The notes beneath the pieces are model-generated. The model ran no database searches. It worked only from the letters and a program-made list of their open reading frames with translations, and was not told the origin of the DNA. The position numbers and the translations under genes were made by a program. From Cercis canadensis (Eukaryota > Streptophyta > Magnoliopsida > Fabales > Fabaceae), in the NCBI GenBank assembly GCA_003255065.1, contig QAOA01007503.1, positions 311,728 to 375,727 on the forward strand: 64,000 nucleotides of DNA. The letters run 5' to 3'. Of this stretch, positions 34,561 through 48,400 are shown in pieces; positions within the stretch are counted from its first letter, which is position 1, and the number at the start of each line of letters is the position of its first letter.

Positions 34561-37500
34561 TCTTTTTCTGGTTTTAAAATAAAAAATCTATTGGCCAGAT
34601 TTTAAAATATTATGATTATTAAGGTTAGGGAGTGAGTTTATCTCTCTCCATTTCTCTGTCTGGGAAGCTCATTGATGAGCAGACTCAGCAGAGCAACCTT
34701 CAGGCAGATGGCAGAGCAATTATAAGAGAAATCGTATAATTTTTTTTACAACATTACTTATACACTCTATAATACTACAGTGTCATATTAATGTGTTGAT
34801 ATAATTAATTTTATTAAATCTAAATTTTTTATATGATCAAACATTATCGTATATTCTGATATTAGATAATATAAAAAGTTATCAACTGTAATTTAATAAT
34901 AAAGATTTAGATAATGCAGGAGGATAGTGTAAGAAAACATGTCTTCCATCTTCTATGTCTTATTCAAAAACTGTATTATTTTCTATTGTCAAAATATTAT
35001 TTGCTTGTTATTATCTTAAAAACAACAACAATAATAATAGTTTTGGGTGGGTGGAATTTTCTTTACAGCATAAATAAATCATATGTTTGCTGGATGGATT
35101 TGAAAGAAAATGTAGATAAAATTAAAATTTTAAATTTTACATTATTTTAATTTTTTTCTATGAATAAATTTTAATATTAAATTATTATATCTTTTTATTT
35201 TCCCTCTATTTAGCCCTTTTATAACTTACAAATGCTTTAAACTTAGTATTCTGATATTAAAATTATTTTCAAAATTTATAAATTTTTTGTTCGAATTTAA
35301 AGACATAATTAAAATACCAACAAAAATGTGATATTGTGAAAAAGTAAATAAAAGCAAATTAAAACGTGAAAAAATGCCAAGTACATGGACAAATCATTAT
35401 ATCTTTTTTTATGGATCAAACCATTAATTTTTGAAAAATGAAAAGGATCGTATATTTCCTTGATTTGTTTGTATATATTAAAAGAGCAAAGAATAATTTG
35501 AAATGAACTTAGGCAAAATGAAAACTTGACGCCTTTTGAAATGGTTTTTAATTAGTTTATAAGGTCATTAAAATTTTAACAGTGTTCTATAAATTTTAGT
35601 GGATTTAATTAATCTCAAATTCCATCAAATTAAACAATTTGTAATTAAATAATATTAAAATTGTTTTTAGATCTTATAAATTTTATGTTTCAACTAAAAT
35701 TTTAACATAAATGGTCAAACTTTGTATCAATATATCATTATCGTTGCTAAAGAAAGTTTAATTTATTCTTTACTCAATATATTGATGAAACGTCTATTTT
35801 CGTCAATTACATTAGCCAATATCATCTATTTTTATTTTTTTTTGGGTGGTGGGGAGGGAAGGATTGTGAAGACTGGAGAGAGATTCATTGAAACTTGATG
35901 TAAGTGAAAGAAGGTAGAAAAGAACCCAAGTCTTGCCATCGTGGCAATAGCCTAGTTATTGATATATTTTAATTTCTTTTTCAGGAGATTTATGGTTTTA
36001 ATACTACTCTCATCCAAACATACTTAATTGTAAACCTCAAGAAATATATATATATATTAGTACTAAATTATTAATATAATCGTGCATGTAGTGAATGGAG
36101 ATCATCAAATTATAATTATGATTTTTTTATTAAGGAGAAAAAGGTCTAAAGTAAACGAAGTCAATAGTGGCTTTCGTAAATCTTTGACTTTTAAGGGGTT
36201 AACTACTAATCGTACTAGCATCCATCCAAGGTTAAATAAGGACACGGTGTCACAATTAAGCCGCAAATCTGCTGATAAGCATATACCGAAAAGAAATTGG
36301 TAGTTTAGTACTTTCAGAGGGTACAACAAAAATGGTACTTAAACGTCATGAGCTGCTTTTTATATATATCTATTTCTAGATTTATGTTTTAATTTAGGAA
36401 TTATTTGGTTGGGAAGATAGGAAATAAGAAGGCCAAATTTTAAGAAAATTATACAAATGATAATGAGAAACAAAATGAAGATATATATATATATGGTTCT
36501 AATATACTAAGAAAGTATATGATGCCTTTTTAATATGTTAGCATAATAATTGTTAATATAAAAATATTTAATCTTAATTGTTAAAAAATAAACAATAAAA
36601 TTAAATATTTTTAAATTAATAATGATTAATGTTGTCATATTAAGAATGTGATATGTAATACGAATACAAATAAGTGATATGATTTATGAAAGATAAGTTA
36701 ATTATTCGAGATCAATTAAAAATGAATGAAAAGTAGTAGAAATTTTCATTAACTTAATATATCCAATAGCTATGGTCAATTATATTTGATATAGCATTCA
36801 AATTATTTGACTCAAAGCAGAAAAAGAAAAATCTCATTTCTCAGGAATTGATTATTAAGTTTATCCTTTAGCCAAATAAGTAAGGTTCACAATGTGTCAT
36901 ACACGTTCGCAGGAGCAACAGCAAATGAGCAAATGAATGACGATGCCAGAAATTTTAATATATTATTTTATAGTACTTCACTTTATGAGACACAGTATCT
37001 CATTAAAATATGACACCATAAAAAATAGCGTTATTTGATTATTTTTTTTCTGGTAGAAAATGAATTATTTATACATTGACATAGAATAAGAATCCTTCAA
37101 AATTCTCAAGCGACAAAAGGAAATTAAAGTGAATGTCGAGTATTATTATTGTTTAATAGTCCGCAGCAGCTATGTGTTTGGATAATGACAATTGACGAAG
37201 TTGACAATGAATTTGGTATGTCTTTTTCAAATAATTTATCCTACCAAACAACGTAATTCAAAGAAACACAACCACCGCTGATATGGTGTTTAGCCTTCCA
37301 AGCTTGTATGTGGTTCATTTCTTGCCTTTTCCAACACTTCAATTGACGTTGATTTCATCTCCATCTTACTCTTTGGTAACCCCTAGCAGTCCAAAAATTA
37401 ACAAAAAGAATATCAGTTTTACGGAAAACTCCACAATGAATATTTGCGGCACCAATACAAACATTTTAAAAGCGGTTTATAACCTATTTTTTTTTCAAAA

Positions 37501-38802
37501 TAAAAATTATTAATTTTTCCATACTATTAAAATGAAAAATCAATCGGTTCGTGGCAAAATGATCACTTTTTTTTTTTTCCCTTTAAATGATCATTCTATT
37601 TATGTTTGTAAAACCTAAAAAATAAGTGAAATTTCAACTTTTTTTATGAGAAAAAATAAATGTAAAGGCGTGGGGCTTGTGTGTGGGGGTCGTCTAGTGT
37701 CGGTTGTGAAGGCGTCAATCGCTGTTTGTAGCCACGCGTGATTCTTTTGTACACTGGTTAGACCTTTTCTTTCGCTGTTTTGCTTTTGCCATGCCTCTCT
37801 CTCCAATATACGAGTATGTATCCAAATGAAAAGTCACCCAAAAAGACAAAGCCCAGTGCATTGCCACCATTGCCAACCGTCCTCTAATAATTATAAACTT
37901 CTAGTAATTTCAGTTTGTCAATCAAATTCAAAACCCAGACTCACCGTATACCGTAAAAAATTAAAGTCAACGTGAATTTGGTATGATTAGAGAACTAAAT
38001 TTAATGAAATAATATTTAAAAAATCAATGAAAATGTAAATATTAACCTATTTATATAAAAGATAATGGTTACTTTTTAAAAAAATTATCTATTGTTCAAC
38101 CAAACATACATAAAAATAAATAAAAATTAGTCCCTTAAATATTNAAATATTATCCTTTTTACACCTTATACTAAATGCACCCCAAAAATCAATCTGCACT
38201 CACCATATAAGATATTTCTTTAGCATATTTAATTAATGAGTATATTTCATTTAAAATTTAAAGTCATTTTCTTTTATTGAAGAGTGGTTTTTTAGTGGCA
38301 AAAAAGGAGTCGTTTTATTCAAAAATANATTTAAAAATAAATAAATAAATTAATTAAAGGTGGCATTGAACATCAATTCAAACATATAATTTTTGTATAC
38401 TGTTTTGTAATTGATATTATCTTGCGCGCTATCTTTTTAATATCATAACATGAAGGTTTACATCATAACTAAAAGAAAACAATTAAAAAGAAAGAAAAAG
38501 TAGAGAGAAATGATGGATAAAAAGCAATTGCTAAAATTATCAAGACAAGTATTCTATGGCCAATGATGGCTCTATAAAACTTTTTTTTAAACTTTTTGCT
38601 GAAAATAGAATAGAACCTTTTACTTGATAGAGACCTTCTTCGACATCGATCCCGCAACCCCTGAAAAAGGAATGGAGGAAACATAATAAACAGCAAGTAC
38701 AGCGAAATCCCCACATAATTGAGACTCGAGTAAAATTTCCCAGTAGACTCAAGTCTCTTTTAGTACAAGGATAGTTCGTTTTGTCCACTCCCCCTCTCCC
38801 CA

Positions 38803-38915
38803 AATTCAAAAAAATTCATAAAATATTGTGACATTTTCATAATTGTCATATTATAATTNAATTTAAAAAAATTCATAAAATATTGTGACATTTTCATAAT
38901 TGTCATATTATAATT
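38803..38915. repeat. 56-bp duplication around a single N
   Basis: 38803-38858 and 38860-38915 match with one C/T difference and are split by the N at 38859. This is the same signature as the other N joins. Two further Ns at 38144 and 38328 have very short repeated flanks (AAATATT and AAAAATA). Confidence 0.8.
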
Positions 38916-39819
38916 TGTAAAAATATGAAATCATAGTAATAGTGACGGACAAAGCAATGAAAGTAATATGAGGGTGACAATATAGCCACATTCACGTTGA
39001 CAAATGACAACAATCATATTTTTTCTTTCTTTTTTTGATATGGAAAACAAGGGTTCTTGATAGCAATAATCATAACAATTATATTAATCATTACAACGGT
39101 GTGGTCATTACAGTATTAACATTGAAAGTAAGCAATAATAATGGAAATTTGATGGTAGTTATAATAAGCTAAGAGAATGTCGGGAGTATGAATACGATAC
39201 TACTATTTTATTTTATTTTTTGGTAAAAGAATATGATAGTAGTTCTAATAGTAGAGTTTGTGTTCTCATTTGGGTATATGACTTAATGGGAGAAGGGGAA
39301 ATTAGTGTATAGTCCTTAAATTTAATTCTTACGATAAAAAAAAAGTAGTAAATTTTTTCAACATAAGATACCGTAAAATAATCAAATGAAAGTAATAATA
39401 TTTTTGACAGAGAATTGCTATATAACCAAGGGCATTTTGCTCGAACTACAGCACAAATTCAAATATAATGATTCGACGTAGAATGGTGCGTGGCCCACAA
39501 GTATAAAAAAAAGCTTGCAAACAAATTTAGCCAATATAGTTAGAGTGATAATATTGAGGAATTTTTTTTTTACCAGAATGAATTATAATTGTTTATTAAT
39601 GATAGTATACATCTCAATGAACAAATGAAGCAATTTGAAAAAATTAAATGGTTCAGATCTTTTAAAAAGATTGAAATTCTAATTTTATATATTTAAATTT
39701 TAACTTCTAAGAATAGCATATTAAAAAAAAAGCGTTTTATCTCTTTTTATTCTCTCTCTCTCTCTCTTTTTTAATTTATGTGGAAAAATAAAGCGAAAAT
39801 AAAGGGTTGGACGTTGATA

Positions 39820-40050
39820 TGATTCCTGTTCATGTGGAATTGATGTTGTTATTCCTTATCCGGTAAGGAGGCGTAGGTTTCGTGGAGCATCCGCTAGCTT
39901 GGCTATCCAATGTGCAATTCGCGGGTTTTGTCAAACAGCTACACCAATCATAGCTCGTCACGCATGAGAGTTTTGGACGCTAGTAGTGGGCCCCCACGTT
40001 TTACACGAGCAAAACAAGAACCCTCACGTTTGTCCCCTTTCGCACTCTTT
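39820..40050. other. Second GC-richer island
   Basis: A stretch with CCGGTAAGGAGGCGTAGG, GCGGGTTTTGTCAAACAG, CACCAATCATAG (a CCAAT box) and CCCCCACG. It stands out from AT-rich flanks but no coding frame or known RNA is seen. It may be regulatory sequence. Confidence 0.3.
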
Positions 40051-41204
40051 AGTTCTTCAATCTCCACTAATCATTAATTAAAATAACCCATCCATGAATA
40101 ATAATAATCTCACATAATTAAACAAGTGATTAGTAGGTTGATAAATCCGATTATTTTATGATAATGATGACATTGTCTTTGTGTTTTGTGGGTTGGGGTC
40201 CATTTTTAATTTGCATATTACAATTTTCATGTGGGGTTTGTCATTGTCCTTATAGTTACTGTCAATCTTAAGGGATTACTTTGTCCAGGTGCATGGGGGT
40301 TTGGGGTTAGTCTTTATCTTTCATTTTTTTTTTCCTGGCTATTATTCTTCATCAGTATTATATTATCTATATGCGGTTTCTGGATTGGATAAATTTAGAA
40401 GATGAATAAACTCGTGACTTTGTCTTTTATTTACTACTAAGTGAAATTCAATAACAATAATTTGAGTTAAAGTTTGATGTGAGTTATTACAAATGAATTA
40501 TTATTTACCGTATAATTTTCTTGAAAATTGATGTAATATGAAGGATTTGTCGATGAGAAAAATAGTTAAAATGTTCCAATAGCATTTCGTGATCGTGACA
40601 ACCTAATTCTAATTTATAAGTCTTTAACAATCATTGCTAGCTCCCAATTAACTAGTAAAGAAAATCATATGCGTATGCATATGCATGACCGTAAACGATG
40701 TATGACAAAATTGAACCTACTTTGCTCCCTTTTCGTTTTCGGCACACAAGGGCTTAGTTTGCTCATAATCAAATAAGGTACTATTCCATTATAAGTAGGT
40801 GTTTAATTTTATGGGTGTGGGGTAGGCGTCCTTTTGGAAGAGAAGACTATGAGGAAAGGTCAAAGGTGTAGGAAGCAAAGAAAGGGATCTCAGTCTATAT
40901 TGCCATTCACGCGCGTTATGAATGGAATCCACTTTTGCCAAGTATTCTGCATTATTAAAGGGTTTTGACCAATCCCTAGGAGCTAAGCTAAGCCTTCCGA
41001 TAAGCACAAAGCCTAGCAAGACATCGATTCCACTATATGCAAGTCCAAAAAGAAAACCCTAAATTTATAATCTAGCTAGTACGTAATATCACAAATCTCT
41101 TTCAAACTTTAACTACTCATTTGATAATATTCCAAGTCCAGGCCTAACTAATGTCCCAAATTTATAGCATGTCCAGAGCTTGACCAAACCTGATTTCACA
41201 TTAC

Positions 41205-41260
41205 GGGCCAATCAGAACAAGGCAATCCTTGGCTTTCTTCTACCACTGCTTTTATAACCA
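41205..41260 (+). promoter_or_regulatory. Promoter-like CCAAT plus TATA arrangement without a recognised gene
   Basis: GGCCAATCAG (CCAAT at 41208-41212) is followed 39 bp later by CTTTTATAACC (TTTATAA at 41251-41257), a normal core-promoter spacing on the + strand. The next ATG (41379) opens only a very short frame. C/T-rich leader-like sequence occurs later, at about 42000-42190. A non-coding transcript is possible; no precursor hairpin was identified by eye. Confidence 0.3.
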
Positions 41261-42684
41261 TATCCAAAGGGAAGGGATAGGTATAGACAGACAAAACGGT
41301 TTTAATCACAAACTTTAGCTCTGCAGTTTCAGAAAAAAATAAAATAAAAATAAAAGAACCCTAGATTTTCCTAAACCATGCAAGTATCTTAATTTCAAGG
41401 TTATGCGTGACAGTGGCGGTGCCCCCACAAAGGATGTGATTGCCTTATCCTTAGAGGATTGAAACTGGATCGATCCATATGTTTCATCTTCAAGACTTTT
41501 TGATTGTTGTTTTTAATTATACCCCGTTCGATGTATGCTTTTTGAGTTGCACTTTGATTGTCCAAAATCAAAGCAAAATGGTATATATATTATTAACTGT
41601 ATGGAACAATCATGAAGGGAGGAATTTGGTCAAAAAACAATGCTCTTTGTTGAGTTAAAAGGACATGCATTTTGTTCTTAATACATCATCAACTGTTGAA
41701 GTAACATTCACAAGATGCTCCTAATTAGTCCTATGAATATGGCTTAAGCATCCAAGTTTTGGAGGTTAAAAAGGATTATCTGATGGGAGTAAATTAATCA
41801 GGTTAATTGTCTTTTCACATTTCAATATTTTAGGGCATTCATATACATTTTCTGTTTGGGGTTTGGTAGAATTTCATAAAGGGTAAGTTAATGATGAAAC
41901 AAGGATTAGAACTTGTATCCCATGGTTGTGGCTCACATAAGGAACCCTCTCTTGTCACCACTTCATGTTCCTTTGCCCCCCTTCATCTGCCTTTAAATTA
42001 GGCTTTCCTCAACTGCAGGACCACAAAAGCACTTGGAAGCACTCTTTCCTTTCCTGGACCACTTAACCCACTCAATATTCCTCATCTCTACTCTCTAGTA
42101 TCCTCCCCTTCTTCACCCTCTCTCTTCTTTTTCATAGCTGCCCACAGCTAGCCTCTTTTTCCTCTATTGGTTCTCTTCACATAAGATGCGGCATGGTTAA
42201 AACCAGTATCTGAAAACTAAACAGTATAAAGACGACACAACACAAACATGAATGCAGTTCAATGTTTAACTGTTAATGCTTTGCATCCAAAAACATAAAG
42301 AAGAATGAGTGCACGTTCCAAGTGAAGGCGCGTGAGTGAGTGGTGGATATGAGGGTGAAGTTATAATCTCTGTAACAAGTGAGAGAAGATCGACAACAAC
42401 CAGAATAAGTAAGGGGTAGCAAGTGCCCCCACCAGGCAATGTAGGTGATATGATAGATGAGGAAAAAGGCATCGCAGGACATGTACATATATATATTTGA
42501 TACGAGCATGCGTGCCTTCGAGAATCCTTCTCTGTTTTCTTTCTCTCCTTCTTTCGAATTTATTTCTCTGTTTAGTTTGGTTTGGAAGTTGGAACTATGG
42601 TAATATTTAGAATATTTTTTTGTTTTACTTTTTTCGCTTGATTAAGGAAACTCAGAACAAGTCAGAATCAGATAAAAGAAGAGT

Positions 42685-43080
42685 GTTGCTAGTCTACCTC
42701 ACTTAAATGCCTGGGATAAAAAGAAATAAATATTTTGTTGAGAGTTTAGAGTATAATAAATTTTTAATTTTAGTATCATTGTAAAAATTTTAAAAAATTG
42801 AGTTATTTAATATGTGATAAAACAATTAATTATTTTAAAGTGCATAAACAAATCAATATATAAAATATATCAAAAAATAGATAATATTTTATTTTGATCT
42901 TGTTAAATTTAAATTTAATTAATAATTTAAGAATATGACCCAGGTAACTTAATTTTTTAAAATCTTTGTGATTGTATTAAAATTAGAAGTTAATTATGCT
43001 TCAAACTTTTAATATTTTTTTAAAATTTTTTTTATCCCACTCATATAAATGAAGTTGAATAGAGTCCACCGTAAAAGAAA
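42685..43080. mobile_element. Long-palindrome MITE, copy 2
   Basis: The left arm (CTGGGATAAAAAG, GAGAGTTTAGAGTATAATAA, TTTTAATTTTAGTATCATTG) and the reversed right arm (GAGTGGGATAAAAA, GTTTGAAGCATAATTAAC, TTCTAATTTTAATACAATCA) form a long stem. The sequence also aligns to copy 1 at 31 kb. The interior is AT-rich and has no coding content. The ends are approximate. It is a non-autonomous DNA element whose superfamily is not assigned. Confidence 0.68.
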
Positions 43081-44157
43081 CGTCGGAAATTTTTATTTTT
43101 TCCCCATGGTACGTACTATACAGTATACAGAAACAGGCTGAGAAAGAGAGAAGGAGAAACCTGAAAGGCGGTGATAGAATATTAGCGTTATTGCGTTAAG
43201 GCGACGAACTTCTTTGGGGGGTCTCAAACATAAATTTGACAATTCAAGGCCTTGAAAGAACACTGGCATGTCAGTTCCATTATCCATATTTACTATTTTG
43301 GTTTTTTCCTTTTCCCCCTTGAGAATACCTTTTGGGTTTTGTTTGTTTACTTACTAAGATTAATAATATTGGTGATTCTCTCTTGACCACGATTCTTTTT
43401 TTAAAATAACAAATTCATATGATTCTTGACGACTTTCAAGTATTATTTTATGGCATTGATTTAAGTTATTCTAGCGTTTCGATAATTCTTATGCCAAATT
43501 TCAAAGTCATATTTTTGACTAACAATACATGTATATGAAAGGAGAGGACATTGGTCGATATAAAAAGGAAGAAGAGGACGAATGAAATGGAGCCATGTGG
43601 CAAAAACAGAGAAGTAGTTTGTTTTTTGTCCACGGAGAGGCAGTTGATATTAAAATAATATTATTTACATTTAATATATGAAATTCACACTGACAACATT
43701 TTTTTTTATATGATTCAAATTTCTTATATCATATATTTAAATGTGCAAGAATCGTTTGTCAAATGTGAAACTAGGTTAAATCAAAAGAAAGGGCAATGCA
43801 AACATGGAAATTTTCCCCAATTGTATGAGTAGCTAGAATAGGACACAAATTGATGGTTGAGGAAACCGTTTAATTCCTTTCTACTTGAAATTTCCTGCTA
43901 TATACTAACCATAGGATCAAATTGGGCATTCAATCGTTTTCAAATATGTATCCTAAAGTACCATATTTCTCATATTCTTTTGGGTCACTTTCCTTCTATC
44001 CATTATAATAGAATGCCCTGTTTCCGTTCTTCCAACCGATAGCTCACATGAAAGATATTAAATTGAAAAAAGGAAAAAAAAATAAAAATAAAAACAAAGA
44101 AAGAAAAACCATATTCCCATTTAACCATTGAAATGTGAATGATCTCTCATGCCCTTG

Positions 44158-44620
44158 GGGTAGAATCCAAACGAGGCCCATGTTTTCTGATCCAGACCAT
44201 GAAAAGAGTACATGTATGTATATGTAAAAGCTAAAACCAAAGAAATTGAAGAAAACGACTAAAAAGAAATTAAATAATGGGATTTTTGCTGCTCAAGTAA
44301 AACTAAAAGCCAAGATGCGACGATTGACAGTCTTGTAAACAATGAAGATGAGCATATTTTCCTTTCATCGACATTGACACTACTTTTCNGGGCAGAATCC
44401 AAACGAGGCCCATGTTTTCTGATCCAGACCATAAAAAGAGTACATGTATGTATATGTAAAAGCTAAAACCAAAGAAATTGAAGAAAACGACTAAAAAGAA
44501 ATTAAATAATGGGATTTTTGCCGCTCAAGTAAAACTAAAAGCCAAGATGCGACGATTGACAGTCTTGTAAACAATGAAGATGAGCATATTTTCCTTTCAT
44601 CGACATTGACACTACTTTTC
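44158..44620. repeat. 231-bp direct duplication around a single N
   Basis: 44158-44388 and 44390-44620 are the same length and differ at only three positions, all transitions, with the N at 44389 between them. The pattern suggests two haplotype ends placed side by side rather than a true tandem repeat. Confidence 0.85.
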
Positions 44621-45414
44621 AATAAACACATTTGGAAGGTGTTAGGTTGTGCATACATATAGGAACATCAGAAAATGAAAGGGAAAATGGTACTTCGTTT
44701 TCCAATTGCATCCAAAGGCTTCAAACCATCAACGGTTTCGGACGATGGAGACTGTGCAGATCACAAAGAAGCGAAACGTTTCTGACGTGTTACACATTGA
44801 AAGGGAGACCACCATTGTATACCATAAATGGATTTTCATCCTTCCAACATTTGTAAGTCTTTGTTTTTCTAACTATCCCAAAAGAGTGAAGCCCTAATAT
44901 TCACAAACAACAACAAAAAAGGAAAAAACGCAAAACAACATCAAATAAACAAGAAATATACTGAATAGTTTTCAGGGCAAAAGCTTGTCAAAGTCGTCAT
45001 TGGAAGACATAATGACACCAACGATGATGATTTTCACAATTTGCAGGTAAGGCAATTTGTTAATTTGTTAGCAATGACGGCTTGTTATATGTGCATACTG
45101 CATAATAATCAATTATCAATGCCTGTATGGGAACATGCATCTGTATTAGCAAAAACAAAACAAAAATTCCAAAGCCACTATCTCATTGTAGTACATTAAA
45201 GGTAATTTACAGATATAACCCTGGTTATGTCTTTAGCTAGATTCTTGATTTGGAAGGGCACTTCAAGCGTTCTCAACCAGAAGAACCCCAGTAGCATGGA
45301 GCGTAACCGCAAATGAGTCAGTCTTGATAACCAAAGAAATACCGGTACCTTAACCAGAAATTCCGAAATTTACAAACATGAGATCAACAAGTTCACATTT
45401 ATGGACAAAAACTA

Positions 45415-48400
45415 TCATGCAGTCCCAAGGACACGAACATGATATGGTGGTCCACGACAGAAAATTGGCTCATCAGCTGAATTGGTCCTTGCACGCGTCC
45501 GAAGGATGTTATTTGCATCATTGATCACTGCAGCGGCTACTAATGTATAGTCTCCCGGGACAAAAAAATACAAGCAGAAAGAATGTTTAATTTCTTGGAG
45601 TGGGGGAATTTCCATAGTGATATCACTCAGAACGCCTGAAAAGATAATTTAAGGTGAGCAAATACAAAATTAGAGACTCGTGGAAATGCATGCTAGTCAC
45701 AGAAAGTAGACGAAGACTAATAAATTACCAGTCCACAGAACAGTTGCCTTGGTACTATCTACACAGTTTTCCCCAGCTACGTCTCTACATGTAATATTAA
45801 GACTCATTTTGATCAGATCCTTTGTATTATTACGGACAAGAACCTCCATTGGAGTCATTTCATGTGCAAGAACAGAACCTTTTGATGCAGGAGACTCAAC
45901 ATAAATATTAGATTCTTTATCAGGATCAGGTTTTTCTGACTCAAAACCATTTCTAACAAGCCTGAAGCCAAATGTCAATGGATCTGGCAGCAGTACATCC
46001 ATAATTGATGTCTGCAGAGCTGCCTGGATAGCATCCTTGATATTTAACTCTCCAGAGCTATTGCGTCCTGAATGCCATCGAACCTTTATTCTAGATATAA
46101 GGTTCTTAATACAGGCACTGAGTTCAGCTTTGGTATTCCTTTCAGAGAATAACGCATTTCTGCCTCCACTATTCCCATCGGCCCGAACATCCTTCATAAA
46201 GAAATCATCAAGAACAGGTAATTTAAAATGCTCAAGAGGCACTAGAACCCTGGCTGAGCAATCCCTATCAATTCTTGTTTTAGGATAACCATATTCAGCA
46301 GTATCCTGGTCAGCAGCAATATTATCATCATCACTGGAGTTCTCCAGTTGGACAGAGACACTAATTTCAAACACAACATCAGTTGGATTAGACAACTCAA
46401 GTTCAAGAAATCGCAGTCCCCAACTTCCTCTGAAGGGATCAATTTTCACCAATCTGTCCATTTTTGTCTGAGAGTCCACATGTCCTCCCGTAGAGTTATT
46501 ATCCACATCAACCAGCTTTGGAAGATTTTCGCCAACATGTGCAGGAAACTCCATTGAAAGTAGACGTGCCTTAAAAGAAGACAAACCTTGCAAAACACAA
46601 ATCTGCAGAGGTACAACAAGGCGCCTACCTGGGGGCACAATAGATCCATTTGTTGGAGGATCTCCAGTAGTTTTCAGTGGCCCTGAAAGGAAAAGTAGAA
46701 AGAGCATTACACAAAGGCACTAGAACCAGCCTATGATCCTAAGCAGCACAGGAAGCTATCAGAAGTAAAAATGGCAGGAGAAAATTGATTGTATACATAG
46801 AAGGTGTCAATATGTTCAATATGCCAATTCCAATGAGAAAACAATTTGACGCTGAAGTAAGAGAGGTGGGGGGGAGGAGAGCAAAGTACCCTAGTCAGAT
46901 TATATGTTAGAAACCAAAAAAAGACTTTATCCGAAAGTGTGCCATGCAAGGATTGCAGAATAAACTGCTGTATTCATTATGCAGAAAGGAAGAAATAAAA
47001 ACTACGGCTCATGTATTGAAGACAATACCAGCATAATGGATCAATAACGATGGGCTGCTTCCATCTTTGGAATGCCTCATAATACTCCCAGCACCAGTAT
47101 CAGGATCTACCAGGCCAACCTGCCAAGCTCTCAAGGTTACAGGTAAAGTCACTTCTGATCCAGGCTTCAGAGGGAGGCAAGATTTTAAAGTTTCACAAGA
47201 ATACGAAATTACTGAATCTTGGTTTTTCCCCGAAAGTGAAATATGTGCCTGCTCAATTGGAACTGTGCCAGCATTAGCCAGACTTATCCAGACATCACGA
47301 ATTTCACCTTCATACAAAATGATAGCACCATCACCCCCAATAACGTGTGACACCAGCAATGGAAGTGGTGGTACAACAGAAATATTAGGAACAGACACAA
47401 TCTTCAACTTTGGAGATCCACAACATCTGAAAGGGTCAGAAAGCACAAGTCCTTGTGCTGCTCCAAGAAGCAAATTGTCAACATCCCTGAACAGGTGTTC
47501 AGTAATTACACCGAAACAATGAACAACACACCCAGGAATGGTAACTGGCCCCACTGATGTTGGAATGCCTGATAAGATGATCACCTTTGATGAATTTGGC
47601 GGGAGATTTACACTTACAGGGAAAGCATCAAAATTTCCTGAATGCACAGAGAGATAGATGCTATCAACCCTTAAATCAAAGCCACATGGGTTTGCCAACT
47701 CCACCAAGACCTGGACAGGCTCTCCAACAATCCAAATAAGCTCCTGCTTCTTAATATTATTAGGCTCCCCTTTGCTGAATGGTGTATAAATAAAAGGGCC
47801 TGAAGGAGCAGAACCTGCCCACCAGTCTTCTCTTGCTGGATTGCGTTTTACAATGTCCATTTGTGTTGGCTGAAGAGGGAAACTCTGCAACCTGGAAGCA
47901 ATCAACGATAAAATTGCCAACTGAATGAGTTCTCCAAAATTTCCATCATTGATGGCAATAACATTTCAAATTTGAGGACCCAAAATGAAGCAACAAGGAA
48001 TTAGATTCCTATGGGGAAATAATTGTTTGCTCCAAGGGTAAAAGGAGCAGAAAACCCTTTTTGTTTGGTAATATAGCTGTTTTCAGGTACTAGAGAAAAT
48101 GGCTCTGGTTTAAAACTATAGATCATACAGTCAATGCTTGCTTTGATGAGAAAATTAACCAGCTAATTTAGCTTTCACACAGACACCTATTTGGTATGAC
48201 AAAGTAAAGAAAAAATAGAAGTGTTGATATGGGGAATTTCCAAAATGGATCTGCAATTTTAAAAGCAAAATAAAAATTGAAGAAATAAAACATAGTTGGG
48301 TGAAACAGCAAACTCATTTGCCGGAGTTGAAAAAGTCAAATACAGTACATAGCAATAAAGTGCAACTTTTTTGTTGGCAATATGTAGAGTCATGAAGATT

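Larger units (their letters stand above)
31482..45414. other. Gene-poor interval of about 14 kb between the KNOX and TRS120 genes
   Basis: Apart from the MITE copies, N-joined duplications and GC-richer islands listed separately, I recognise no protein gene or RNA gene here. Open frames are short, AT-driven and without family motifs; the longest (154 residues at 31681-32145) is low-complexity. No match to common plant microRNA sequences was noticed by eye. In Arabidopsis a MYB gene (At5g11050, from memory) lies between the TRS120 and KNAT4 orthologues. No R2R3-MYB repeat motif was seen here. Confidence 0.5.

Noticed and set aside
38540-38809. 89-residue minus-strand frame with Cys-rich stretch
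   Set aside because: No family recognised, overlapped by another frame and next to an N-joined duplication; too weak to call.
31482-45414. Possible microRNA or tRNA gene, or a MYB orthologue, in the long interval
   Set aside because: Reading by eye gave no match to common plant microRNAs, no tRNA-like box pattern and no MYB repeat; a covariance or profile search would be needed to exclude them.
47067-47522. 151-residue plus-strand frame
   Set aside because: Shadow of TRS120 exon 8 on the opposite strand.
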